Notes: generated by a model from the sequence alone, not told the origin. Positions 32,317-43,324 are shown, counted from the first letter of the stretch. The stretch is DNA of 64,000 nt from Ariolimax columbianus (GCA_036924085.1 JAVGWX010000003.1:114667264-114731263); one strand, 5' to 3'. Numbers and translations: made by a program.

Positions 32317-32925
32317 GTCCAAGGCAAGATGGTATTCATCCAAAATTGCTATTTGAAATTAGTTACTAACTAGCAAAACCATTAGCTTTATTATGTTCTC
32401 AATCATTTGCAAAAGGGACTGGAAAGGGGATAGATAAGTTGAATGAGTGACCCCCTTATTTAAAAAGGGTAAAATGAAGTTTAATGAACGTAGTCTGTAA
32501 ATTGTTAGAGTCAATAATCAAAGAAAACATTGTAATGTATGTAGACAAGTTTAATCTAATAAGAAATAGTCAGCATGGGTTTACTAGAGGGAGATTGTGC
32601 TTAACAAATCTATTAGAATTCATGGAGGATGTTACTAAAATGATAGATAAAGGGGAGCCAGTGGATGTTTATTATCTTGATTTTGCTAAGGCCTTTGATA
32701 GAGCACCTCATCAACGATTATTTAGAAAGTTAAAATCACATGGAATAGGTGGGAAATTTGCTAAATGGATTGAAAATTAGTTAACCGGACGAAGGCAGAG
32801 AGTGGGAATAGATAAGGAATACTCTGAGTGGTGTGAAGTAAAAAATGGAGTGCTACAGGGCTCAGTTTTGGGACCAATTTTGTTCTTAATATATATAAAC
32901 GATTTGGACATCACGGTGTTCTAGA

Positions 32926-33249
32926 GAGAAGAGACATCACATCAAGCTGGGTTAGCAGCATCTGGAATAGATCAGGCATTTCAAATACCTTGTAACTGTA
33001 ATAAACCAGAAGGAAGATATTGATGAAGAGTTGGCTACACGAATGGCTGCAAGCGGAAAACATTTTCATGCCATAAATAGCTGATTTCTCAGTGAAAGTG
33101 AAATAAGTCATACAACTAAGATGACTGTATACCACTCCACCTGTGCACTAGTATTAACTTACGAATATCAATCATTGGCAATGACAGTGATTCAGAAAAG
33201 TCAGCTCCAAGCGTCAGGAATTATATCTCTATGGACATTTATCTAAGTA
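32926..33249. other. No recognised feature
   Basis: Unplaced sequence between the CR1-like LINE end and the next LINE fragment. Confidence 0.45.
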
Positions 33250-33555
33250 ACGAGAAGAGATAAGGTCCGTAAATGACAACACGGGAAGATCTCGATGTCC
33301 AGCCCTTGCAGACTCGAATGGATTAATCTCAGCTTCGATGGTTTGACCATGTCTGCAGAAGGAAAGAAGGTCAGCTACCATGGCAGTCATCGGAAGCAAA
33401 GAGTCAAGGATCCAGTCCCCGAGAGCGACCCAAGATTCACCAGGAGGACAACATTGAACATTCTTTAGGAGACCCTGGACCAGACGGAAATTAGACCAAG
33501 AGAAAGACAGCGGACTGAAAGATATGGCGCTCTTTCTGGCCAACCTCTGCACCTC
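33250..33555 (+). pseudogene. LINE ORF2 C-terminal fragment
   Basis: SQLRWFDHVCRRKEGQLPWQ (near 33330) matches the W-F-G/D-H-V motif of LINE tails. It is followed by RERPKIHQEDNIEHSL and, after stops, SGQPLHLN at the C-terminus near 33550. Only the last roughly 95 codons remain. Confidence 0.75.
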
Positions 33556-33687
33556 AACTAAATAAGTAAGTAGTTATTAATAAATGTAACTTTTATCAAT
33601 CCGTCAAACTGTTCCGCTGCCTATAGAATCTAGTTCTCAATAATTACATACCAAGTCATCTCAACTTGACCCTGTCTATGTATCTAT

Positions 33688-33775
33688 TGACGTTTTTGTG
33701 GCTTAAAGTTTCTGTAACCTCATGACAAACACTCCTTGCTCGCATCTTATAACATATCTTGCAGGTTACAGTGTT
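33688..33775 (+). repeat. Repeat F copy
   Basis: TTTTGTGGCTTAAAGTTTCT, CTCCTTGCTCGCATCTTATA and CTTGCAGGTTACAGTGTTA match the 25.2 kb copy in order, with a small deletion. Confidence 0.5.
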
Positions 33776-34322
33776 ACGTCTCTTTGCTCCCCTTTCGGGC
33801 GCAGGTAGCACTCGGGAGAGGTGTGACTTTCAGCTTTAATATTAGTGCACACTTTTGTCACACAAGAAAAAGCTCTTGTCACACATTCAATAGAAACACG
33901 CGTCACAAGAAGTCACAGAATTTATGTTTATACGTTTTTGGAGTTTAATTAATAAAGATGTTATTAATTATTTTTTAAGCGCCACTAATAATATTTATTT
34001 GAATTCTTGTGTCGTATTTTCTGTAACTAATATGTGCTATTCTTAACCTATCGTTGCACAGATGCATACAAATTTGATCGTTACAATTTTTTTCAACACG
34101 GGCTAAAACTTTATAGAAAAACTATCACTTTCATAAAGGCGAAAATTGTTGTTGAATTGTTAGAAAGTATGTTTCGTTCACGTGTTTTGTTATTAGTTTC
34201 GTTCACGTTTCGTTATTGCATTGGATGGATTGAAGAATATCATTACTTTTCCAGCGCTCATCTCAAACTTGCTGTTCGTGGTAAACTTGTTATTATACGA
34301 GCGTAGGACTAGATTGAATATT
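33776..34322. other. No recognised feature
   Basis: AT-rich sequence with a 90-codon frame (34034-34306) that I do not recognise. Composition suggests chance. Confidence 0.4.
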
Positions 34323-34659
34323 GGACAGGTAATTGGACACGCTGACTGCTAGCGTCAGGGCCAGCGAACCATATCTGCCAAGACCCCTCTACACCTCCAC
34401 GCGGTGATCCTGGATAACAGGCTGCAGCAGGGCAGACTGGCTAAGGAGAAGGGATTGAAGAGGGAATGCTAACCCGGTACTAAAAAATGCTTGCTGAAGT
34501 CGGATGTGTTGGACCTCAAGGTGCAAATATCGCAGCCAAGCTGTAAACTACAACGCATTCCGTTCTCTGGACTACATTCTGCTACCCTTTCAGGGTTTGG
34601 TAGTGGGAGATTGAGAACGAACGAAGACGAAGAAGAAGAAGAAGAAGGACAGGCAATTG
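34323..34659 (+). mobile_element. SINE-B, 5'-truncated
   Basis: The 13-bp duplications GGACAGGTAATTG (34323-34335) and GGACAGGCAATTG (34647-34659) differ at one position. The body begins at ACACGCTGACTGCTAGCGTC, about 65 bp into the full-length head, and ends GAACGAACGAAGACGAAGAA plus GAA repeats. Truncation with a target duplication shows LINE-type retroposition. Confidence 0.9.
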
Positions 34660-34689
34660 CTTATGAACTTATTATCACTTTTGTTTTTG

Positions 34690-35242
34690 AAGTTAAGAAG
34701 TGCAATAGAAAAGATCTAGTTCTGAAGTAAATAAGGGCAATTGAAATAATGCAATTGAAGTAAAGAAGGGCAATAGAAGGGATCTAGTCCTGAAGTAAAG
34801 GGCAATAGAAAAGATCTAGTTGTGAATTAATGACGAGGAATAGAATAGATGTAATCTTGAAGTAAAGAAGGGCAATAGAAAAGATCTAGTCCTGAGGTAT
34901 AAAAGGGTAATAGAAAATATCTAGTCCTGAAGTAAAGAAGGGCAATAGAAGGGATCTAGTCCTGAAGTAAAGGGCAATAGAAAAGATCTAGTTGTGAATT
35001 AATGACGAGGAATAGAATAGATGTAATCTTGAAGTAAAGAAGGGCAATAGAAAAGATCTAGTCCTGAAGTAAAGAAGGGCAAAAGAAAAGATCTAGTCCT
35101 GAAGTAAAGAAGGGCAATAGAAAAGATCTAGTCCTGAAGTAAAGAAGGGCAATAGAAAAGATCTAGTCCTGAAGTAAAGAAGGGCAATAGAAAAGATCTA
35201 GTCCTGAAGTAAAGAAGGGCAATAGAAAAGATCTAGTTGTGA
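34690..35242. repeat. 35-bp minisatellite, about 16 copies, with 180-bp higher-order duplication
   Basis: The unit AAGTAAAGAAGGGCAATAGA plus AAAGATCTAGTCCTG repeats. A block with shortened and variant units (GAATTAATGACGAGGAATAG) occurs at about 34815 and again at about 34995. This shows one segmental duplication of roughly 180 bp inside the array. Confidence 0.93.
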
Positions 35243-35661
35243 CAGAACAAGGAGTGCAAGATTGATATTTTGTAAGCTTTTTTTAAAGTTGACACAGCCG
35301 CTGTGCGCGTGGACTTATATTTTCCTGTTTGAACCAACTTGCCCATGGCCTAGTGAGCTAAAATGATGTACACATCCTCTATTAGTGTGCCTTGTTAATC
35401 TGTTAAATTTTAACAGAACCGGAACATGTCAATCAAAAGCTTTTATCGAAAAATGCAGTTTTTAAATATATTCTTTGTTCAGTCACAACCACAAAGTCCG
35501 CTGTGGTCACGCACGACCGCCGTGAGAATACTTCGTGGATGAAGTTGCGTTATTTGCTACAAACGTCGTTATCCCAAGCAGGTGACCACATTTCTACTGA
35601 ATCCCGAGTGAATTTCCGTCTATTCATGTCTTGCACAATTATAATATACAATCAGAAAACA
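35243..35661. other. No recognised feature
   Basis: Unplaced sequence, no gene seen. Confidence 0.45.
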
Positions 35662-35683
35662 TTGGAGGAAATGGGGGACGGCG

Positions 35684-35694
35684 TGGCCTAGTGG
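35684..35694 (+). promoter_or_regulatory. Pol III A box in SINE-A
   Basis: TGGCCTAGTGG fits the tRNA A-box consensus TRGCNNAGYGG exactly and lies 11 bp inside the element. Confidence 0.85.
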
Positions 35695-35727
35695 TTAAGT
35701 GGTACGGCTCACAACCCGAAGGTGCAG

Positions 35728-35738
35728 GGTTCGATCCC
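35728..35738 (+). promoter_or_regulatory. Pol III B box in SINE-A
   Basis: GGTTCGATCCC matches the B-box consensus GGTTCGANNCC and lies 33 bp after the A box, a usual tRNA spacing. Confidence 0.88.
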
Positions 35739-36124
35739 CATCGCAGCACCGGCCGTTACCCCGGGGAAGCAAACCCTTAGAAAATGCAGGAGGAAGCAGA
35801 CCCTTACATAAAAATGCATGCTGAAGTCGGATGCACTGGGCCGACAGGCGCAAAATAAAAACCACAGTGCAACGCACACCGCCTTGGGGATTAGAGAAAT
35901 AAGGCGAACGCAAAAAAAAAAAAAATTTGGAGGAAATGCAGTGGTTATTCTAGCTTCCAGGCGATAGATACAATTGGAGTTTCTCATTACAAATATTCTA
36001 TTCATTACGACATTTAGTCTTTCATCGACTACGTTTTTATTAAGCAAAAATTACTTTATAGGCTACAAAATGTCTATAAACGTCAAACATTACTTTCATC
36101 CTCACCATCAACATTTACCCATCT

Positions 36125-38500
36125 GGTTCCCCTTCGAACAAAGGACCCCCAATAGATGCTCTCCATATGTTGCTATTCTTTACCGTCTTCTTGAGTTCCT
36201 CCCCCGAGACGCCGATTGAACTGATTTCCTCCTCGACTGCTCACCTCTATGTGTTTCTTGGCCTTCCCACTCGTTCTGCACGTTTCCTGTGGGTTCCAAT
36301 TAAGTGCATGTTTTGTTATATTGTCCGGCTTTCTTCTGAGAGTGAGTTCTATCCATCTCCACTTTCTCTCCCCAACTTCCCGCTGCATTGGCTGTTGCTG
36401 TGTTCTTTCAAACAAATCTATTTACCATTACCTTTGACCATTACACACGCAGTATGTGACGGAGACACTTGTTAACGAAGGTCTGCAGTCTGGATGTGAT
36501 ATCTTCAGTCACATGCCTTGTTTCAGAGCCATATAGCAGGACTGACTCTAGATTGGTGTTAAAAATCATAATCTTATTCCCCACTTAGAATGCTGCCTAG
36601 TTCCATTTTAGGCGAAGAGAGTTGAACGCAAATCTGGCCTTATTGATCCTGGTATTAACATTTTGGTCTGTTTTTCCATCTTTATCAAATGTCACTTCCC
36701 AGACAGGTACAATGTTGCAATCACTCAATTATCTGGCCATTAATCGTTTTGGAGTTTCTTTGTTTGTTGTTTATTCTAATTTGCTTTGTTTTGCTCACAA
36801 TGCCCCTTTTGCTACTTCATATGTTATATGTCCATCTTTCCTTGTATGTCCTGCTGCTTATGTGGCAGCATACATATATCATCTGCAAAATAGAGGTCTT
36901 ACAGTTGCCTATCTAACGTCTACTGTCTTCTTGTTATCCTCCCCGTTGTAGTCTGTGGCCTCATCCAATTCATGACCACAAGAAAGATAGTTAGAGTAGG
37001 CATATGTGCCTCACCTTGGTAACTGGGTCTGACAATTTGCCTTTGTGGATTATTTTGCATGTGGCCTCTTCATATAAATCTTGTAAAATTCTTATAAATT
37101 TGTCTGGTATTTCACAATGTTCAGTATTTTCCGAATTGCTATTAGATTTATACTATCAAATGTCTTTTCAAGATCTACAAAGTTCACATCTAGCGGTGTC
37201 TAACACTCCCTATATTGCTCTGATAATTCTAAGCATTGCGTTATTTGATCTGTGCAAAATCTTTCTGCTCTGAATCTTGCCTATTCTCATCTTAGTTTTC
37301 CATCTAAAGTTTCTTTTATACAATCAAGCATTATCCTATCAGCACTTTTTCAATCACTGCCAGGAGTGGTTTTCTTCATCAGTTACCGCATGAGGTCAAA
37401 TTTCCTTTCTTTAGCAGTTTGATAAGATGACTCTCTTTCTACTTTTTGGAAATGGCTCCATATCTCCGCGAAGAGCTGATGCAGGATCTCTGCGGTAATT
37501 AAGATGTCAGCTTCTGAAGAAGGGAGTAGCCGTGGGTGGAGATTTCTACCAAGGTCCAGAAAGCTTGAATGATCTCTATTTTTGTTGCTAGATTTAAGTT
37601 AACCTTAAAGGATTTCTTTGATTCTTGTTCGTCAGGGCTGTTGTTGGGTTTCTGTTTAGTGTATCTTTAAACTATGCCACCCATCTGTCTCGTTTTTTTC
37701 TATTCGCTACAGATCTTCTGCCCTTGCTTATCTATCACTGGTATGTTATGGTCTTGTTTTTTTCCTTGATAATTATCTAATTATGTTGTATAGCGTCTTC
37801 ATGTCATCTTGTTTTACTGCCTTTCCACCCTGCTCAACCATTTCATCTATGTGTTTTCGCTTATTCTGTGTAGCACACTTTTTCACTTTCTTGTTTAGCT
37901 CAGAATATTTTGTTCTTGTTGTTGCGTTCGCTTTATTTCTCTTATCCTCAAGGCGTTGCACTGTGGTTTTTATTTTGCGCCTGTCGGCACAGTGCATCCG
38001 ACTTCAGCATTCACTTTATGTAAGGGTCTGCTTCCTCCTGCATTTTCTAAGGGTTTGCTTCCCCCGGTTAACGGTCGGTGCTGTGATGGGGATCGAACCT
38101 AGCACCTTCCGGTTGTGAGCCGTGCCACTTAACCACTAGGCCACGCCGTCCCCATTTTGCTATATAAAAACATCCGTACAACGTATTTGTAGTTGTTCCT
38201 AGTTGCTCAGAATATAAAGTGCACAGTCTTGTCTTTTCTGTTTGTTTTTTACATGCTCTAATTTTTTTGTTTCGTTGTCCTTCCTCCTACTAGGTTCTAT
38301 GTGTTTATGTGAGCCATTCCTTACACTGTTTGCCTTTCTTTCCAAAAAATCTCTTCACACGTATTCCTAATTGTTTCATCAAGTTTGTACCTGTGGCTGT
38401 CAATGGTTTCGTCTGTGAGGTACCCAAGTATTTCAAATCTATTCTTCAGATTTATTTCGAATTTATCCTTGGTGTCTCTGTTTCCCTTGTACGCTGCACA
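36125..38500 (-). pseudogene. RTE-like LINE ORF2, long but decayed, interrupted by SINE-A
   Basis: Minus-strand fragments in order are KFEINLKNRFEILGYLTDET (near 38430), TIRNTCEEIFWKERQTV, KYSELNKKVKKCATQNKRKH (near 37880), MKTLYNIIR, NFVDLEKTFDSINLIAIRK (RT motif A near 37170), LYFADDICMLPH (catalytic FADD, about 36858-36893), LLYGSETRHVTED (near 36520), GERKWRWIELTLRRKPDNIT (near 36360) and a tail with GKAKKH. Motif order and wording match RTE-type elements that databases often label as endonuclease-reverse transcriptase. Numerous frameshifts and deletions remove function. The SINE-A at 37909-38204 splits the KYSELNKK region. Confidence 0.85.
37898..38215 (-). mobile_element. SINE-A copy 6, long-leader type, inside the RTE-like LINE
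   Basis: Duplications of 11 bp (GCTCAGAATAT at 37898-37908 and 38205-38215) flank an insert of 296 bp. It contains the usual SINE-A plus about 51 extra nucleotides upstream of its GGGGACGG start. The duplications lie outside the leader, so the leader was part of the retroposed RNA. The A box (complement of CCACTAGGCCA near 38139) and B box (complement near 38091) are present. Confidence 0.92.
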
Positions 38501-39530
38501 CGTAGACTTGAAGTCCACCTTCGACTCGGTTGATCGGCCGGTTTTATGGAAAGCCCTCCAGGAAATAGGCACCCCGGCCCTCCTGTTGAACCTCATCAAA
38601 GATCTACACAAGGACACCGGTGCCAGAATTCGATTGGGTGACACTCTGTTTGACAGATTCCCTACGACTTCCGGTGACAGACAGACATGTGTTCTCACCC
38701 CGACCTATTATGCCGTGCAGTCGACTGGCTTCTTGACCATCTCAGCTCGCATCAGGAGGGTATAGCTATTGATCAGTCAAACTTCACTGATCTCTTTTAC
38801 GCGGACGACATTGTCCTGTTCGGTCACAATGAGGTGGGCAACAACGAATCGATATGTCAAGGCGGATCGGTCTAGCTGCGTCGCTATGCACAGCCTTTGA
38901 CGTGTGTGGAGTAATGGTAGATCTCCCTTGGGACATAAATCCGCATTTACCAGTCCTGTGCGGCCCCAGTCCTGCTTTACGGCTCCGAAACCTGGACATT
39001 GCTGAAAGATGACATGTCGAGACTAGAAACCGTTCACATGGTCAATCAGCGGCCTATCCTGGGCATCCAATGGCATGACTACATCCGCAACGTGGAGGTC
39101 TCTGCTAATCCAGGCACCTACCTAATCTCAGAAACACTTGACCGCCACCGAGTTTCTTTGTTCGGTCATGTTGTACGACTGGACCAGGAAACACTTGACC
39201 GCCACCGAGTTTCTTTGTTCGGTCATGTTGTACGACTGGACCAGGAAACACTTGACCGCCACCGAGTTTCTTTGTTCGGTCATGTTGTACGACTGGACCA
39301 GGAAACTCCTGCCCACATGATACTACACAAGTCGTTCCTCAGCGCCAAAAGTCTTTCCCCCACAGGCTGGAGGCGCAGAAGAGGTCGTCCCAGAACAGTA
39401 TGGCTCCAGCAAGTAGCAACCTCCTCCCCCGCCCTGGACGAGACCTGGTACCATGCCACAGCTGGGGGTCACGGCTGTGGCAGACCGACACAATGGGCCT
39501 CAGACGCCTAGGTGAACATTATTATTATTA
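38500..39530 (+). pseudogene. LINE ORF2 fragment: RT palm to C-terminus, ATT tail
   Basis: The reading VDLKSTFDSVDRPVLWKALQ (motif A, 38504-38560) is followed through frameshifts by a motif B relic near 38660. Then come LLCRAVDWLLDHLSSHQEG, DLFYADDIVLFGHNE (catalytic YADD, about 38791-38835), PVLLYGSETWTLLKDDMSRL (38967-39024), PILGIQWHDYIRNVEVS and the GWRRRRGRPRTVWLQQVATS tail (39367-39430). The frame 38999-39511 stays open through a 57-bp triplication. The element ends with ATTATTATTATTAT at 39518-39531. It is inverted relative to the RTE-like LINE that it abuts at about 38500. Confidence 0.85.
39131..39307 (+). repeat. 57-bp in-frame triplication inside a LINE frame
   Basis: Three identical copies of a 19-residue segment (TLDRHRVSLFGHVVRLDQE) cover the conserved F-G-H-V-V-R-L-D motif of the LINE tail. 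The period divides by three, so the surrounding frame is kept. Confidence 0.95.
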
Positions 39531-39984
39531 TCTGTGTTCTGTTGTTTATGGCTCTCTTTAACTGCCACATTCCTGAAGATTACGATTATTACGATTACGA
39601 TTTCAATTAGTCGGATGTGTTTTTGTGGTATTATTCGAAAACGGAGTAAAACACTTAGAATAGTAGATTTGTGAGAAACAAGTTAACAAACTTACCCATC
39701 ATAGTATTATAAACAGCATCATTAATCTAATAGTGTCATGAAATAGTCAATACCCTCCCCCCCCTCCCCCCACACACACACACACAAGACCCGTACATAG
39801 ACCGTTTGGACACAAGAGGTATCATGAAAACGGTTTACTGTCCCCGTCTCCAATACCGTGTGGGATACCTGTTCATGAGAAAGACTCCAGGTTGTACCGG
39901 CTAATGTCGTTCCCCTGAATCAGTTAACTGCGTAAGGAGGGAGCGCCTGCTGCACGGGCAACACACTGTTCTCCATAGAAGGAT
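39531..39984. other. No recognised feature
   Basis: Contains a C-rich and CA tract at about 39761-39786. No gene seen. Confidence 0.45.
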
Positions 39985-40280
39985 ACCATAGTTTGGCAAT
40001 GCACTGCCATCAGCTGGATCTAACTCTTGTCGGAAGATATATCCTCAAGTATGTGCTCCTCATGCGATCTTACCATAGGGCAGACTACGACACTGAGCAT
40101 TCATTGGTTTACAGTAAAATCAAAAACATGTTCCACTACACCAAAAGCAAAGACAAGCCACGCGTCAACCCTGCACCCTTCCAGACCATGCACTGATCAA
40201 GGGATGTAACAATGTTTTCGAGCAAACACTCATCCTTTGGGACCGTCAGTATTACAGCCACCGCTGAAGAACGGGTCATC
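39985..40280 (+). pseudogene. LINE endonuclease-domain fragment
   Basis: MHCHQLDLTLVGRYILKYVL followed by SYHRADYDTEHSLVYSKIK resembles the end of the APE-type endonuclease of L1/RTE-group LINEs, where the S/T-D-H-S-L motif forms part of the active site. Here the motif reads DTEHSLV, with Glu for Asp. The frame ends at 40196. No adjoining RT is seen. Confidence 0.6.
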
Positions 40281-41480
40281 AAGAAACCAAGAATGACTTA
40301 GTCTGAGTGGACCTGTACTTCAATAGGGACTGATGCCCCAGGTCTCAGGTCTGGCGTGAGCCGGATTACCTGCTTAGTGGGCTGGGCTCGGAAAGCTTAT
40401 TACTCAGCTGCGTTCGGACAAATGCATTATTCGATGTGCAAGTCTGATCTTAATAGACTCAAACAGTAAAGCAAAGTAGACTCGCAGCCTGTTAGGCGCC
40501 CTCTCTGCTGCTCTCAACAAACCACCTAACCATGGCCGGTGTTATACCATGTCCCACAGTTAATCGCCTCTGATGGCATGTTCTCCGTGAAGCAATGGCG
40601 CTATTCCTGTCACAGAGACCCTGACCGACGACTCGGACGTAAGTAATGTGCATACTATTTGGCATTCCACCTTTTGAATCAGACACCTTTGGGATTGATT
40701 TCTGCATATGTTGAAAGGGGTTCATGAGGCAAAACATGTTGAAGACCCCTGAATTAGACTGCATTGTTAGTAGCCTCTTAGGTCATACTCTTAGCGTGAC
40801 AATTGTCTTATTCTCGTTTATATCACAAAGTTTTCTTTTCCACCCGAAGGGTTAAACCAGTGGTTCTCAAAAGAGAAGATAACGCCCACTGGGTAGAGGT
40901 TAGTGGGATTGCATAGAGACGCTTTAAAAGGACAAAGGGGCGTCACCGAGGCACTGAATGGGATGTTTACTTATTTATGACTGGCCAGCGGAATACTTGT
41001 CATGTTTCAAGTTTATGTCTACCTTTTCCCGAGTTCACTTTGCGCATACTGCTTCATTCCAGAGGCTACTTGAAGCGTCTGTACCCTTTCGTCCCAATGC
41101 CAAGGAAAACGTCTTCTATCCGTCCCTGAGGCCATGCCACTAATTAAAAATTTTGAGACTTGTGGAGATCTGTAAAATCACAAATGCTTTGTTTATAGCG
41201 CGCTTAGAAATATGTATATAATATATACTCAGCAATTATGAGACAAAGATTGATGAATATATATATATAGTTATTGTAAGATCGACGCCATGTTACATTT
41301 TGTTGCAGTCATGTGAAGCAATTATGATGCATTTTTAGCGTGTTTGGGGTATATTAAAATGTGTGTCTTCACTGAGTTTTACAGAAACCTTGGCGATGTA
41401 TGGAAAAGGTCTTTCGTGATATACCTTTTAGACGTTGTTTTATGGAAAATCGTAAACGTTCACTATTATTGCACCGAAGG
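40281..41480. other. No recognised gene
   Basis: About 1.2 kb, unplaced; a TA tract near 41257-41268. No domain recognised in the short frames. Confidence 0.45.
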
Positions 41481-42380
41481 TATCGAGATGCACCACAAAT
41501 GTAGGGTACTATGTCGTTATCATAGTAACGAGATGCACCACAAATGTAGGGTACTATGTCGTTATCATAGTATCGAGATGCACCACAAATGTAGGGTACT
41601 ATGTCGTTATCATAGTATCGAGATGCACCACAAATGTAGGGTACTATGTCGTTATCATAGTATCGAGATGCACCACAAATGTAGGGTACTATGTCGTTAT
41701 CATAGTATCGAGATGCACCACAAATGTAGGGTACTATGTCGTTATCATAGTATCGAGATGCACCACAAATGTAGGGTACTATGTCGTTATCATAGTATCG
41801 AGATGCACCACAAATGTAGGGTACTATGTCGTTATCATAGTATCGAGATGCACCACAAATGTAGGGTACTATGTCGTTATCATAGTATCGAGATGCACCA
41901 CAAATGTAGGGTACTATGTCGTTATCATAGTATCGAGATGCACCACAAATGTAGGGTACTATGTCGTTATCATAGTATCGAGATGCACCACAAATGTAGG
42001 GTACTATGTCGTTATCATAGTATCGAGATGCACCACAAATGTAGGGTACTATGTCGTTATCATAGTATCGAGATGCACCACAAATGTAGGGTACTATGTC
42101 GTTATCATAGTATCGAGATGCACCACAAATGTAGGGTACTATGTCGTTATCATAGTATCGAGATGCACCACAAATGTAGGGTACTATGTCGTTATCATAG
42201 TATCGAGATGCACCACAAATGTAGGGTACTATGTCGTTATCATAGTATCGAGATGCACCACAAATGTAGGGTACTATGTCGTTATCATAGTATCGAGATG
42301 CACCACAAATGTAGGGTACTATGTCGTTATCATAGTATCGAGATGCACCACAAATGTAGGGTACTATGTCGTTATCATAA
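41481..42380. repeat. 45-bp minisatellite, exactly 20 near-identical copies
   Basis: The unit TATCGAGATGCACCACAAAT, GTAGGGTACTATGTCGTTAT, CATAG spans exactly 900 bp. By eye only the junction after the first unit (TAACGAG) and the last bases differ. A 15-residue period (IEMHHKCRVLCRYHS) keeps a frame open from 41344 to 42435, and the opposite strand is open as well (YDNDIVPYICGASRY). The plus frame opens at TTG, with an ATG six codons later. It is the most homogeneous array in the window. Confidence 0.97.
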
Positions 42381-43324
42381 TTCTTTTTCAATTTGTAAAG
42401 ATGTAACGAGGATATATATTCCCTTTATTATTTGAATGGCGTTGATAGTTACATTTGTTAAATTAAAACAAATTAAAATTGTATAAATATCTGTCATGTG
42501 AAGCTAAGCTTGAGAGTCTGATTCGTTGCATTTCAAATGCAGAAGAAAGAACAATGAAATCAGCGAAAGGTCATTCAGACTTTGGAAAAACAAATGGTTT
42601 CAGTTATCAAGTGCATCAATTTGTTTAATTAAATAAACTAAAACATTATAGCTGAATTTTGAATAAATATTCAATTAATTGTTACTGTTTTAAGTGTTAT
42701 TGTTATTGTTTTCCATAGTGGGTCGTTGAAAACTACTGTTTTAAATAATGATTTGTATAGGGGGGTGGGGTGGGGGAGGGGGTGGGGGCTGAGATTAAGT
42801 TTGTGGAGCCTAGGGGGTGGAGATACAAAACAGTTTTGGGACCACTGGGCTATACTACACTGTTAGCTGTCTTTTACGACATGCTCTTAGCGGGGCAGTG
42901 GGTGTGCTCCCGTATCTGTTAAACACATCGCTCTCCAGGAAAAGGTTCGGGCACAAAAAAACCCAACATAAAACCTCCTAACAACTCTTGTATCTTCAAT
43001 CTGGAGTCCGTCTTGAGACCGTGGACACGTTAAGCTGTTCATCATTAGTTCTGTAGTTGAACTGTGCTTCATTGTTTAATCCTGCTAATCTATTTCAACA
43101 CACTCTGCTTCCTGCTGTGCCGTCTGCTCTCAAGAGATTCCCACTTGAAATGTTCAAATAAAAATTTATTCTGTTTTCATTTTACAACGTGCGGGGGAAA
43201 CGCCGCGACAGCATGATGGTTTAGCTATTCTTTCAATGAAACAAAAGAGAGTCGCAGCTAAAGAACTTCATGATCCCCTAGAGGAAGTCACCGATCGCTT
43301 CAACAGAGCCCATTAGGAACATGT
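42381..43324. other. No recognised gene; G-rich stretch
   Basis: A G-rich segment at about 42760-42825 could form G-quadruplexes. 42865-42912 (TTTTACGACATGCTCTTAGC) faintly resembles repeat F. Confidence 0.45.

Larger units (their letters stand above)
29040..32925 (+). pseudogene. CR1-like LINE carrying two nested insertions
   Basis: Joined across its insertions, the host element reads AAKLDFEEKQSFFSYVRN (29113-29172), NREAANLLNQYFSTVYTIED (29591-29650), ITEEMVLNKLEGLKVDK (29722-29772) and, after the second insertion, DGIHPKLLFE (near 32330). Later come NLIRNSQHGFTRGR (32554-32595), YYLDFAKAFDRAPHQ (RT motif A, about 32671-32715) and VLQGSVLGPILFLIYINDLD (motif B, about 32852-32910). It stops before the catalytic box, so it is truncated at about 32925. 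A SINE-B interrupts it at 29173-29513 and a LINE-RH at 29774-32303. Stops and frameshifts also lie in the host parts. Confidence 0.87.
35662..35938 (+). mobile_element. SINE-A copy 5, full length, best preserved
   Basis: Perfect 12-bp duplications (TTGGAGGAAATG at 35662-35673 and 35927-35938) flank a 253-bp body. It runs from GGGGACGGCGTGGCCTAGTG to GGCGAACGC plus a run of 14 A. Both Pol III boxes are canonical. Good duplications and a clean tail make this one of the younger copies in the window. Confidence 0.96.

Noticed and set aside
35674..35760. Functional tRNA gene
   Set aside because: The A and B boxes are good, but the head is embedded in a 253-bp element with poly-A and target duplications, present seven times. 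It is a SINE.
41344..42435. 363-codon plus frame and 340-codon minus frame as protein genes
   Set aside because: A 45-bp period with no stop keeps frames open on both strands. The plus frame's open end begins with TTG, and there is no supporting promoter, splice or homology signal.
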